DNA of 64,000 bases from Chalara sp. BL73 (GCA_918026815.1 CAKJVC010000068.1:1426001-1490000); one strand, 5' to 3'; positions 1 to 11,668 are shown, counted from the first letter of the stretch. Notes: generated by a model not told the origin, from the letters alone. Made by a program: numbers and translations.

Positions 1-422
1 CCTGCGTCTCAGCCTCCGGCGCGATCGTGCAGACATATCCAACCTACCTGACCAACGCCGCCAAAGCCCTGGTCGCGAAGGGCGCCCGAGTCATCATCTC
101 CTCTCCCACCCCTAACAACGTCTGCGAGGGAACCACCTGCACCTATACCCCGTCCCGATTCACCGGCTACTGCAGGATCGTGGTCAGCAACACGGGCAGC
201 AGCGCGAATTTCGTGGATCACGGCCAGTATGTTGCCAATGAGTATATCCGGCTGGGGAAGACCACTGTGGATAAGTACTATCCGAATGATCATACGCATA
301 CGAGCCCAGCCGGCGCGGAGGTGGTGGCGAAGCAGTTTGTCAAGGGGTTGCTTTGTGGAGGGAGCCCGTTGGCGGCATATGTGAAGAATGGTACCAGTAG
401 CATCCCAGGGAACTGCGTTTGA
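1..422 (+). CDS. Rhamnogalacturonan acetylesterase (CE12, SGNH hydrolase), 3' part only
   Basis: This is the C-terminal ~139 codons of a secreted esterase that removes acetyl groups from the rhamnogalacturonan backbone of pectin. The 5' part, with the signal peptide and the GDS nucleophile block, lies outside the window. Visible are the TPNN segment and the C-terminal DHTHTSPAGA block. In this block the D-x-x-H pair supplies the catalytic Asp and His of the SGNH/CE12 family. The frame is open from base 3 to a TGA at 420-422. The tail carries the usual Cys pair (LLCGG and GNCV). The fold and order of blocks match fungal CE12 enzymes, so the family call is firm. The exact substrate is taken from the family. 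Confidence 0.85.
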   Translation, partial: CVSASGAIVQTYPTYLTNAAKALVAKGARVIISSPTPNNVCEGTTCTYTPSRFTGYCRIVVSNTGSSANFVDHGQYVANEYIRLGKTTVDKYYPNDHTHTSPAGAEVVAKQFVKGLLCGGSPLAAYVKNGTSSIPGNCV

Positions 423-921
423 GGGAGGATGGTTGGATGTGATGCGGGCTACCTGCAAGGGGAAGGGGGGGTGGGTGTATATAGTTCTGTTGTATATATT
501 GGGAATGAAGTGTATATACTCGAGATGTCCTTTAAAATAACTCTACCACTGCAGGATGTTGAGTATAAAACTGACCCTGTGCGCATGTAGCCTGGTTGGT
601 TTCACAAATCCGGTTTGCGAAAGGGGTTTGCTCGCTTAAGGATCACGGAAAACATAGAAGGTCAATCAAGAAGGATAAACATGATTCATGGTATCTCTAC
701 TACATAATCAAGGCTTATTGGAGAAAGTCAATAATGCCACCAAGTCTCATCCCTATGTCATATCCCACCCAATAAGTGAGGCAATCAAGGTCGTACCATC
801 GACGCCCTAAACTCCAAGCTTCCAATTACGTATACATCATCATAAGTGTAGCTGACTCATCACAAGTTGAGCTGCTCAATACCATCACAAAAAAACACAC
901 ACATAAACTCATCATAAAGCC
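423..921. other. Intergenic, convergent 3' ends
   Basis: About 500 bp lie between two genes that converge, the esterase on plus and Spc7 on minus. It should hold both 3' UTRs. The short open frames here have no recognisable content. Confidence 0.6.
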
Positions 922-3900
922 TTACTTTCTTCCTCGTGCGAGAAGTTTCTCTCCTAACTCCGCAATAGCAGCTCCCCATGATACCTTAGTCTGTTGAGTC
1001 TTCTCTTTGACGTTGTCGCCGCATCGATTGAGAAGAAACTCACGCATCTTGGGCTCGTTGAATCTCTCACCGTATACTACAGTGGCTCTGGGCGAGATCT
1101 CGATATCGATTCCATCTTCCCCACTCTGGCATGTCAGGTCGAAAACAACCTCTACCTTCGTGGATAGAGGCGCGATTAACAAGTTCGACCTGATCATGAT
1201 GGAGTTATCGGAAGTCTTCGAAACGTCAGTTAGGCAGCTGACGTTGAGAAGGCGGATGTCATCGTGGACTGCGCTCGCCTTATCCCAAGCAACACTCACA
1301 GCCCGCAACAGATCTTTGATTGGTGTTTGCGCTTGATCCAAACCTCGAATATGATCCCGAATGTTCTGTAAGAGGAAATCCCTGTCAGGGGTCATGGGAA
1401 GGGGATTTAGCTCTCGGTTGGCCGCGATGAACCAAAGATCGATACGTGAGCTCGGCAGTTGTTGTTTTGATTTTGAAGCGGCTGAGTGGAAGGATGCCGC
1501 ATCGAAGACAAGCTCAATCTCCTTGCGGTAGGTCATTGAGGTAGTGGTTCCAGAAACTCCTGTTATCATCCAGCCGTGTCGCTGCTCCAATGTGTCGACT
1601 TTAGCTACGCAATATTAGTTGATGATATTACGTATAGGCAGATATTGCATACCTTTCAGAGCACTGATCTCATTGGAGCTCCAGCCTCGGCACTCTTCTC
1701 TAATCTTCTCCGCCTCTCGAATTTCTTCCAAACACACCTCGCGTCTTCCGGTCCCAGCAGCTATTTCCGCTTCCTTACCCTGTAGTTGCTTCTGCATATC
1801 AGCAATTAGCTGCCTCTTCGCTTCGATATCAACATCGACGGCTATGAGGCGCTGACGAGCGTTGCTTAACTCTTCTTGATCACAGCTAGCAAGCTCTTCA
1901 GCTGCAAGGCGCAAGTCCTGTTCTTCAATCGATAGTTGCTCGCCTTGTTGAATCAGCCGTGGAACAACTGAGTCGAGTAGCTTTAGTTGGCGATCAAGCC
2001 ATTTCTCATCCTTGACCATGCCATCAGCTGTCTTAATTAATCCATCCTTCAGTGTAGCCAAGAGTGTCATTCGCCAGTCGTACCACATGCCTTTGCTCAA
2101 TAATCTCGCATGCGTCTTGACGTTCTTGAGTTGGTTGTCCATTATGATCTTCACATCAGGAGATGCTGATATATACTCTCGAAAGAGGGGTGGGTTTTCT
2201 TCAAAAGTCTCGGTTTCGATTTCACGAACTGTCTTTCGACCTTCAGAGATATAGTTCTTGAGCTCGTGACATGCCTAGATTATATCAGTACTTTGAGCTC
2301 TAAAGTCACTTGTACTACTCACATGTTGGAATAGCTCAAGCATTGGTATCACAGCGGCCCCTGCAGCTACACAAGCCTCCAGCGAGCTATTTTCTTCTTG
2401 CCTACTATCCCGGGTGTGCTGGCTTTTTGGTGCAATAGTGTGTCTCCGCTTGGTAGTAGTCAATTCCATAAATCGTATACTTGTCATATTCAAAAAGTCC
2501 TGGAGTTGGATTCGTTCGTCGCCGAAACTTTCTTCATCAATCTCTGGGTTCTCGGCGGGCTCTTTCTCTGTATATGGGATGGGTTCTGGATTCAAATTTG
2601 CTTCCGCATCTTTGAATTTTCCTTGGCCACGAGGTGTTGTTCCGTTCTCTGCTTTCGCAGGGGAAGAAGCTGTAGGGGTAGACGCATCTGAAATCTCAAT
2701 GCTCTTACCTGTAGTACGAGTCAAGCGACCAGTAGTGGTTTCTGCTTTAGACGGTGGGCCCTTGAGTTTGACGTTCTTCACTGGACTGCCCTGATGATTC
2801 TTGAGTCGCTTCACACCACTATTTTCCTCATCCTCGTCATCCTCGTCAAGTTCAACTGGTCGTTTGCCCAGTAAACCTTTGGCTGCTCCAACATGCAGAC
2901 TTTTGCGGCCCTTTAATGACTTCTTTTTAGGCGTTAAGCTCTGAATCATCTCCTTTAGATTTATGGTTACATCTTTCTCCTCCCCAACTTGATCAGCCTC
3001 CGTTTCCATAATTTTCCTTTGGTTTTCTTCCTCTTGTCGTTCTTTGTCAACTTCGTCCTCTATGGTTTTTGGATCTGTGAAATGAACACCGCGACCGACA
3101 TCACTCAGCTGGGCTGGAAGGAAAGTCCGTGCTTGATCCCCAATAGATCCTCTCCTATCAAGAATTGCAGCGATTCGGGGTGATCCTAGACCTTCTCGAT
3201 CGATTCCAACCCCGGTCGAAACTCGTCGTTGTGGGGTGAGCACGAAGTTTGGTGTAGTGGCACCAGTGCTCTCATTCTTTTGGAAAAGCTTGTTTGGTGT
3301 TGATTTCTTACCCTTGGCTGATAATGGTGTCGAGGATGTAGCTTGGATTTCATTTTTGAATAGCCGCTTGGGTGAGGAGGTACGCATAACCACAGTTTTT
3401 GATGGTGGTGTTTTGCCTGGTGTAGTTGGTCGAGCTAGTTGTGGTGTCAACTGCTTCGATGGAGTCACCGGCTTTTTAACGGGTGTTGCGGACAGCCGCG
3501 ATTTCGGAGTCGTCGAGTTTCGCGTTTCTGTGCTGCGACGAAGACTCTTTCCTTTGAAGGCTGTGATGCTCGGGCTGCCTGTCTCTGATGCGATAGTATG
3601 CACGACAGGTAAAGCTTTAGGGGGCGACGCAGCGATGATCTCCGCCTGGAATGGGGAGCTTGCCAGATCTGTCTCTATCTCCATGACTTTCTTAGCCCTG
3701 CCACGGTTTCCGGTACTCAGCTGCGGAGGAAGAATGCCCCCAAAAGCGGTCGTCATTTCCATACCAACTGTCTGATCAAGTTCCGTTGTAGCCTCTAAAG
3801 TCGAAGGTATGATTCCCCCAATTGCAGCAGTCATGTCCATTGTATTATCGCCAGTAGAAGAGTTTATACTCTCCCGAGATCTCTTGTTTTGAGATCGCGG

Positions 3901-5681
3901 ATTGGGAGCCAAAGAGGTACGCTTCTTGGCTTTGGAATTATTTGCTTGGGAAAGCACTCCTCCAACGACGGAAGTAAACTCCATAGTCATATCCTCGTCA
4001 TCAAGATCCTCTTCATCATCCTGGGCTTGCTGAATTCCACCAATGGCCGTAGTGAAGTCCATAGTTTCATCATCTTGCGGGGACTCAACACCAGAAGATC
4101 TCCTGCGTATGCTTTGACGTCGAGTTGATGGCATGGATTTCCTTCTAGAACTCGTGTTCTTTGATTCCTCATTAGAAATAATGCCTCCAAATACCCGCGT
4201 GACGTCCATCGAGAGCTCGTCTTCTTCAACTTGCTGCTCCGGAAGTATACCACCTACTGCTCGAGTGATGTCCATTGTCATCTCATCATCTGACCCAGTC
4301 TCCTTTGGATCAAGGGCTACTGCTTTGAACGCAGGAGAAAACGGATTCATGTTCTCCTGATCCTTTTGAGATTCAAGTTCTTGAGATTTCCTCGTCCATG
4401 GAGTAAATGAAGCAACAACCCCTCCATCTTCCTCATCCATGTCCTCATGCTCGTCAAAGTCGATACCTTGTGTTCCAGCTTGCCTTGCTGCTAATCTAAG
4501 AGCCTCATCTAGACGGCTACTAGAGTCACTCTGGTTTGACTTGGCAGAGGCGATAGACATGTTGGTAGTTTCGCCTCCATCAAGACTCATCATAGTGCTA
4601 TCATTGTCATCATCATCCGAGCCACTATTTGATAGAGATCCATCATCCTCGATAGTTTCCTCACCATCATCAACAGAGCCATCGCTCAGAGGACTTGACG
4701 AAAATACTTCGTCATCGGGGTTGTTAAAGTTCATAGGAGGAATTATTGAACTACGTCGACGCTTCTTCTGGTGTAGGTCACGTTGATGCTCTGGGCTTTC
4801 ATTCACATGTCCTTCTTCTACCTGTTCTAGAGGAGTCGATGGAGGTTCTGAAGGATCGGAACTTAGTGTTCTCGGCGTTTGAGGATTTTCAGAATTTATG
4901 GTGTCGCCTGCTGCGGAGGATGCTCTACGTGTAGAGTTTGTTGCATTTGAAGAAGTCGTCGAGTCTTGGTATTCCACTACGACATCCCATGTATGTAGAG
5001 TAGCCTCAGGTGCGAACGAGACGCGGCGGTTTGCCAATGACTTTCTTCGCGCATCTCGTCGCAAATTGATCTCCTTCTCCAATTCCTTTCTCTCCTTCTC
5101 TTCCCGCTCGCGGGCTGCAGCCTGCTGCTCCTCCTCGGTGCGCAATGTTACCCGCGTCTCGTTCACTGCTGCATTATCGCCCAGCTCGAATGGGTTGGGT
5201 AAGCTATCCGTGCCCGTGACCGTTGGCCCTTCCACGTCAAAGTCGATCAAAAGTTCTGATTGCGGCGTTGGCGGGGTAGCTTTCTTTGGGCTCCCCTTCC
5301 GAGCAGAGATATGCGCCGGAATCTCTCGCAAAGGGGGCATTGTAGGCTTCAAGATAGATTTTGGAGGTGGGTGTGGTATAGATGCTAAGGACTATATTCT
5401 CATTAGTTATAACTAGGCTGGCGGTAATCTGCGGTTTGGAATACCTTGCGTCGATTGCCAGAGGTATCTTTGAGCGCATCAAGTCCTCCTGGGCCCATAC
5501 TCTTGCTACGCGACTTCTTCGATGGTCGTTCTATTGGCATCGACCTCTTCCTTCCTGCTAGAGCGCCGATATCTGCCGTCGCATTTTCTTGATCCATGAC
5601 TGATGTTGACTCGATATTCCCAAGTGACTTCCTTGACTTGGGTCGCGTCGTAGGTAAAGTTGCTTCTTCTCTAAAAGACAT
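922..5681 (-). CDS. spc7: Kinetochore scaffold Spc7/KNL1/Spc105
   Basis: This is the large scaffold of the KMN network, which recruits Bub1-Bub3 and PP1 to kinetochores. Four exons join in phase: 5681-5445, 5391-2323, 2274-1653 and 1604-922, giving 1536 residues. Introns are 48-53 bp with good GT/AG ends. N-terminal PP1-docking motifs are both present: SILK at residues ~91-94 and RVSF at ~202-205. Six MELT-like repeats follow, each of the form M-[DE]-x-T then xxxGG (for example MDITRAVGG and MEMTTAFGG). The C-terminal third is helical and coiled-coil (codons in exon 3), followed by a KNL1-type RWD region containing ITGVSGTTTSMTY. The ATG at 5681 is chosen because exon 1 carries the conserved Spc7 N-terminus (RPKSRKS, SMGPGGLDALK). 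It is divergently arranged with rps11. Identification is very secure. Confidence 0.96.
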
Positions 5682-6008
5682 GGCGACGCCTCAATTAGTC
5701 GTACTATGGTGTAATATCTTTTCACATATCAATTGTATAAGAGTTGTGGAATTTCAAATGTCATCGCACTATTCCGCGCTTTGGTTGGTTGATACCAAGT
5801 CACGTAAACAAACGGGCGACAACAAAAGTCGCGTCTCGCTTAAATATGCCTGAGGCACCACTTTTGAAAATGTGGCAGAAGCCCCATCAAAATTTCACGT
5901 GACCCACCATGATCCCACAAGCGAGGTTTTCACAAAATTTAGGTGCAAGACAAATCCACGACAAGCCGACAACAATTCTCAGCGATTTCGACAACCACGA
6001 CCGTAATC
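5682..6008. promoter_or_regulatory. Shared bidirectional promoter of spc7 and rps11
   Basis: Only 327 bp separate the two divergent start codons, so both promoters and both 5' UTRs must share it. At 5828-5835 there is GTCGCGTC, which on the spc7 strand contains ACGCGA, one base from the MluI cell-cycle box core ACGCGT. The motif is visible; its use by an MBF-type factor is speculation. Pyrimidine- and AT-rich tracts lie on the rps11 side. Confidence 0.5.
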
Positions 6009-6771
6009 ATGGCCACCGAACTCACTGTCCAGTCTGAGCGCGCTTTCCAAAAGCAACCTCACATTTTCCTAAACTCCAAGACCAAGGCGAAGTCCAGCAG
6101 AGTTGGCAAGGGAGGCCGCAGATGGTACAAGGACGTTGGATTAGGATTCCGAACACCAAAGACTGCCATTGAGGGAACCTATATCGGTATGTGGATGATC
6201 TGGTTCATGGGCGAATGCGATGAGGCAGAGGAGCCGCAATGGTCTGCAGGATCGTGCATTACTTTCCTCCAGCCAGATTGCAGTGCTACGCTGCGTGGAC
6301 GATTCTGGGCTGGAAGGGTTATGCCGTGAGAAGGACAAATTACTAACATTCTGCGTCTACAGACAAGAAGTGCCCTTTCACTGGTCTCGTCTCCATCCGT
6401 GGTCGTATCCTGACCGGAACCGTTGTTTCTACCAAGATGCACAGAACCCTTATCATCCGCCGAGAATACCTTCACTTCATCCCTAAATACGCCAGATATG
6501 AGAAGAGACACAAGAACCTCGCTGCGCATGTTTCGCCAGCTTTCCGTGTGGAGGAGGGTGATCAAGTTACCGTTGGACAATGCAGACCTTTGAGCAAGAC
6601 CGTATGTTTATCCATTCTGTGAACCTTGATCAATGGGAGGAGCTGTGGCGGAATCTCTGGTCATTCTTTCTGACGCCATCAATCACTGACTTTTCAAAAT
6701 AGGTCCGTTTCAACGTCCTCCGTGTCCTCCCTCGAACTGGCAAGGCTGTCAAGTCTTTCACCAAATTCTAA
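6009..6771 (+). CDS. rps11: 40S ribosomal protein S11 (uS17)
   Basis: This small-subunit ribosomal protein binds 18S rRNA. Three exons, 6009-6186, 6363-6601 and 6703-6771, join in phase to give 161 residues, the normal length for the family. Introns are 176 and 100 bp with GTATGT/CAG or TAG ends, typical of ribosomal protein genes. The N-terminus ([16 protein letters not shown]), the CPFTG segment after intron 1 and the C-terminal [15 protein letters not shown] are all diagnostic. It is divergent from spc7. There is nothing unusual about it and the call is certain. Confidence 0.97.
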
Positions 6772-8943
6772 GCGATTTCTTTTGGGGTACATGGATGCAT
6801 GGGGTTTGTGGGTTGCGCTCTTGATCATATGGGAATTTCGAGCTGGCATAAAAGGATGTGCATTAGCTAAGGAAATCAATGCATGACCTCACCCTAACTC
6901 TGCCATTTGATTGATTGGTGAATGGTAGTGATGCGGGATCATTTATAAACTGGTGCAAAAACTGACAATGGAGCAACTGTGTGAGATGCCAGTTCGACGG
7001 TTGGTGCTACGTGCACTTCCCAGCCTTTTTCCAATGCTGCATTACACCAACTTAAGACTCATTTTCAACAATTCATTAAAAGTTATCTTATTAACTGCAG
7101 ATAACTATGCGGCAATCATTTTCATTGAGCGCATAAAGCACTGAGATATACCTTAATTTTGCCAAGATTCGCTTTCCTTCCAGTTTCCCCTTTGTCTATT
7201 CACTCCCACCAAGATAGCAAGTACGCATCAGCGCAAACAGGTTACTTTGCCTCTCACATCACATTATCTTAAAGCACACCTTAGTCACAGCTCAACTCAC
7301 TCATAGAATCGCAGCCTCTATTCATCCTTGCGAAGACTATCTATAATTAGCATCCTTGTTCCCACCTTCCTACTTTTTTGTTTTGGTCTTTCTCTTAACA
7401 ATTATTCGGTCAGTTCTTGCCCTTATCCATTTATTGAACATATCACTCACACAAATCCCACATCACTTATGCGGCTATTCATAAGATCAAAATCTCCACT
7501 GTATTCGTGATGTCTATGATAAACAAACCGGGTAGCAAAATAAGAAAATGCCTACGATCCCAGTATCCAGCCATGGCCCTCATAATATATCCGGGCTCAT
7601 TGTAGGTTGTCATCCCTGATTCTCGAAACAACACTAAGAAAATTTTATCTCGGACAGACTCTAACATTCTTTATGAAGTCGAGATCCAATTATGAATATA
7701 CTACCATCCTATGAAAAAGGTCTTCGCAAGCCTGACCCTTACCTGATCCTCAATGGTAAGCCAATGTTGTCGGTACTCGCCGCAGGTATGAATGGTTTTA
7801 GGGTGAGAAAGTTGCCATTCATGACATGTTCAGAAGGCCCAGCTGCTCCATGTTGGACTTCTGGATGGTAGGTGGTGGTCAACCGAAAAGAAGACATTCT
7901 GCTCAAGCTGTAGCTTAAGATTAGCAAACATAAGGCCAAAAGGTTACTACATGTGTCTGAAACTCTTCATCTCGGTGAGAGACAAGAAATATGCACATAC
8001 TTAGAGATTAGTTCAATCAAAACAGCTATTTCTAGAATAGGCTTTGTCAGTGCGGTGACACTAGCAGACTAGATAGAGTCAGCAAAGCTATTAGCTGAAG
8101 AGACGAACTGATTGGCAAGTCAATGACGTGTACTATGCAACATAGAAGTGCTTTGAAGACCTCGGAGTAGAAACAAGACAGGAAAGCATTACAAAATTGT
8201 TGGAAGAGACCCTGGAACAAGAATTCTATACTAGCATTATAGAAAACGAAAAGACCCAGCAAATCTGGCCTCCTTTTGAAGATTCCGGGTTGTATTTACA
8301 CTACCAAGACTTTGCTTTACAAGCAAAAAATTGCTGATTTTATCACCAACTTTCTTCATAGTGATTCGCGCGAAATCGTGGTTTTCTCAAGTAAGTTGGC
8401 ACGTGAGCGGGATGGGCCCGTTATGGATAGAATTCTGTGCACACCACAATGTGGGACTCAAGTTCTGTAGATATGGTGTATAGTTTTTCAGAGGGTATTC
8501 TAATATAGCATCTTTATTTGTTAAAGAAAAGATAGTATAGCGCCAAGGTGCAAACACCTATTATACAGCCATCTCCCTAGTCGTCCTTACTACAAGCTTG
8601 CTATGGCGAAAGAGGAAAATAGATTAACATGAATGCCTTGTAAGCACAGGTTTCTGTGAAGTCCAACAACTAAAGCAATAGAGGTTGTTAATTATCACAA
8701 GCGATAGGTTGCGTTCTATTAGAACGTAAGTTATACTAATGCATAGTATTGATAATACAGATGTAAGGGAGGATATAGAAGGCAATATTTATTATTTTTA
8801 ACTCACAAAGAGCAGACTGGGTGTTTGTTCTCTGGTCATAAGCGTAAAAATTAGTAATTATTACGGTCTAACTTGCGAAATGACTACTGAATCCCCTAAC
8901 TGAATTTCGACGTAGAAGTCCCTCACCCTCTCACTGTTTGCCA
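6772..8943. other. Gene-poor AT-rich stretch
   Basis: About 2.2 kb without a supportable gene. The open frames are short (60-76 codons), lack family features, and sit in AT-rich sequence. The first ~150 bp should be the rps11 3' UTR. No repeat pair or RNA gene was recognised. Confidence 0.5.
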
Positions 8944-9598
8944 TCAAAGGATTCCAGGGAGAAGCTCAAGTGGCCGAGGATTACCAATTTCTGAGCAATA
9001 TAATGAGGCTGCAGGTTGCTATATACTTGTTGGTCTACAATCATACAGAATTACTTATCAGGCGACACTTACAAGGGCAATAACCTGGCAGCAAACACGG
9101 TGCAGCGGTGCTTTACACTCTTTGGGCTCTTGGAGACCTACAATCTTGATCAGGGTCTGATATATAACAAATAAAAGGAAGGAGGACTTACAGCTAAGGC
9201 CATTTATGGTGTTCAAGGTCAAGGGATAGTGGGCAGCAGCAGCAAGAGCCTGAACGACTGCAAAACCACCATTTACTAGTAAACCACAGCACATGTATGT
9301 ACCCTGATTGATATCCTTGCACTCAGCGCTGTGAATACTGGTAAAGAGGGGTGGATAGTCATTGCCGACAAGCCCATCGACGAGGCTGGCTATTAGTTTA
9401 GATGTCAGTATCTGCCATAATCCCATATCAAATGAATCACTTGGAAGGAATCCGAGAGCTCCGTCGCAAGATAGAAGTGTGTAAATATTAGATAATGACA
9501 GGACTAGGATACGTACTACCTTGAGGAGCTCCAAGGGCCGTGAAACCCATGTAGCCAACAACAAGAAAGAACTTGAAAGTCGACGTGTGAAACTGCAT
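8944..9598 (-). CDS. Hydrophobin-like secreted protein (eight cysteines)
   Basis: This is probably a small secreted amphipathic coat protein. The best model joins four exons: 9598-9520, 9389-9192, 9137-9073 and 9018-8944, all in phase. It begins with a signal peptide (MQFHTSTFKFFLVVGYMGF, then ALGAP). The mature part has exactly eight cysteines in hydrophobin order: C-x9-CC-x31-C-x6-C-x7-CC-x12-C. The central segment is rich in Ala, Leu and Val. Spacing does not fit class I or class II cleanly, so it may be an intermediate type. Introns 2 and 3 (both 54 bp, GTAAGT donors) are convincing. The 130-bp first intron is less sure, and the last cysteine depends on the chosen 3' acceptor. A TATA-like TTTATACC lies about 95 bp upstream. 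A different small cysteine-rich secreted protein remains possible. Confidence 0.6.
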
Positions 9599-10447
9599 TT
9601 TGGTTTGCTTGACAGCGGTCTGGATTGTATGGCCTTGGCTGGGAACTAATCGAAGATAGAGACGACAGAGATGGAGTCCACAAGCTTGGTATAAAGTGCC
9701 TGTTGATTGCGTCTTATATTCTGTTTACAAGGCTGATTGAAAAAAGGCAAGTCGAAGATAATTTCGGTAGTTTAAGTGATCGCCGATCTTTTGTATGACA
9801 GCGGCCGATCCTTTTTGAGGCGCTCTTGGTAGCATAAGTTAGATTGTATGCTACCCTAAAAAAATCAGCTACTTGACCCCGAAAGGTTCTATAAAGTACT
9901 GTCAATTTATTTAAGCTTTCAATAAGAATTAGCCATGCAGCCACGAACTGAGGATGCAGGTGCCATTTCTAATACACGCGGTTAAAAACCTGTATCAGTC
10001 TTCATATTCTTAAAACCATCGGGATTACCATAACAGAACTGTTGCGCCTTAGATGGGTATGCTTAAATGAATTTGATGGTAAACAGATTTTGTTTGTGTA
10101 AGACTCTTCACCCCGTTTGATTACATTGGCCTGAGCATCAAAGAGATCTATTGGTGAGATCAGTGTTCTCAACAGTATTGCGGTGTCTTGGCATACGGCA
10201 CCTTAGTAGGTATAGTCTAAAATTTTCAATACTACGCTAGTATTAGTATAAAATTCCTGTAGAAAACGTAGTATTGATATGAAAATCTAATACGATACTA
10301 TGGTGATAATACTGTATACCACCAAGAGCTTATGAGCGACTAGTCTAGTATACACGTGATTATTATTAAGTAATCGAAAGCTGAAACGAATAAATTTACA
10401 CTTAACAAGGATTAAATAACCGTGCGCAGTACCGTACATAGCAATAC
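9599..10447. other. Intergenic, hydrophobin promoter side, AT-rich
   Basis: It holds the upstream region of the hydrophobin-like gene and AT-rich sequence without a supportable frame. It contains one imperfect hairpin repeat, listed separately. Confidence 0.45.
10223..10285. repeat. Imperfect inverted repeat (about 14-nt arms)
   Basis: TTTTCAATACTACG at 10223-10236 is matched in reverse complement by CGTAGTATTGA plus ATGAAAA at 10267-10285, with a 5-nt insertion in the second arm. The arms flank about 30 AT-rich bases. It could be a small MITE remnant or a cruciform. No second copy was noticed in the window. Confidence 0.4.
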
Positions 10448-10566
10448 TACCCTCCCCTAAATAGAGCTTAAGTGGGCTTTGCAAGGAGCCGCAAGGGCCT
10501 ATAGCCATTCAGAAGTGGCAATACCCATGGAGCCCACCATTTAACCTCTATTTAGGGGGGAGGATA
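10448..10566. mobile_element. MITE with ~30-bp terminal inverted repeats and TA target duplication
   Basis: The left end starts CCCTCCCCTAAATAGAG at 10450. The right end reads CTCTATTTAGGGGGGAGGA, ending at 10564, and is its imperfect reverse complement. The arms extend inward to GTGGGC and GCCCAC. The element is bounded by TA on both sides (10448-10449 and 10565-10566), the target duplication typical of Tc1/mariner-type elements. It is 115 bp long and non-coding. It would need a transposase supplied from elsewhere. Confidence 0.7.
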
Positions 10567-11140
10567 GAGTATATAAGATTGCCAATGTTGATCGGCGTAC
10601 GGATGCGAAATAACAATATCATATTACGCGGTGTATAGTACAAGGATTTAAGGGTCATTGGAAAAACCTATGCTGCCAAGTGCAATTTATTAGTATAAAC
10701 TATCTACCTAGCAGAGCCTTTTTAAGCTTGAGATGTGCAAAGCTTGGAATCCTATTGTAAAAGCACAAACAGCATTTAGAGGAAGAGAATTGACATCCAA
10801 TATGTCGCACTTGCCAAAAAAGCAGAGTCAACCAAAATAAGACACAGCTGAAAAGCGACTGCACCTCCCACTCGAGCCCGGTATTGCAACGAAGCGATGA
10901 AGCTTAAAAGCAAAGACACCCCACAGATCGAAAAACATAAGCCTACTCCAGATTGACTAAGAACCAAGGCACGACTCGACTGGTAGAGAGATACGTCGTG
11001 CTTTTGATTGATGGAAGGATCGACGGCTCAAGATCCACTCCTCGTTCGATACCCCAGACGTCCTCATCAGCTCGTCCCTCAGCGAGAAGGTTGCGGAGGA
11101 TGTCATCAATGTCCCTGTACGTCTCCAGGGCTTCATTAAG
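10567..11140. other. Intergenic, nothing recognised
   Basis: AT-rich sequence between the MITE and the secreted-protein pseudogene. Frames here are short and featureless. Confidence 0.45.
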
Positions 11141-11668
11141 TTATTTGTTCGGTGATCCCCTCTGAGCGGTAACGACTGCTCGAACCTTGTCGGCGACCTT
11201 GAGCAAGCGGTCCAATGCAGTTTTCACCTTGGCGGGCCAAGCAGCATTGAATCTCAACTCGGCGTGGACCGTCTCCTTCTTGCCCTTGCGATGAAACCCG
11301 ATCTTTCCTCCTTCAGGGGCATCGAAGGTGATTCTACCAACCTCGGGGATAGGGATATCAAGACGAGGAACGAGAGTAGCTGAGGCTGGAAGATCGCGAG
11401 AAACCTTGGTCATCTTTGGAGAGCCAAAGGTGGGAGCCGAAACCGTAGCAACAGTGGTAGGGGTAGACTTGCTTGTTACAGAAGTTGTTGTGTGAGCAGG
11501 CGGTATGACAGGGCCAAGGGTAAGAGGAACGTCTGGAAGATCAATCACTGTGGTCTGCTATACTTTCTTGCCCTGGTTTAGGGGAATCTTACAGGTGGGA
11601 GGAACGGCAGCAGCAGAGGACATAGCTGTCATGCCAACGAGGCTGGTAAAGATGATGGTGTACTTCAT
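11141..11668 (-). pseudogene. Small secreted protein, frame interrupted by one TAG
   Basis: A single minus-strand frame of 176 codons runs from ATG at 11668 to a stop at 11141 and is interrupted only by a TAG at 11560-11558. The N-terminus (MKYTIIFTSLVGMTAMSSAAA) is a clear signal peptide. The rest is Thr/Pro/Val-rich (TTTSVTSKSTPTTVATV), then basic (FHRKGKKE), and ends in an amphipathic helix (VKTALDRLLKVADKVRAVV). The TAG is followed by CAG, so the codon was plausibly CAG, changed by one C-to-T step at CpA. A splice of GTAAGA to TAG would be only 35 bp and would break the frame, so a nonsense change is the simpler reading. No family is recognised. It could be a former effector-like protein. 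Confidence 0.6.

Noticed and set aside
3236..3775. 179-codon plus-strand frame inside spc7
   Set aside because: It is antisense to the MELT-repeat exon, which has strong family evidence; it is a shadow.
11558..11592. Intron of 35 bp removing the TAG in the secreted-protein gene
   Set aside because: It is too short and leaves the two sides out of phase; a single nonsense change keeps one frame throughout.
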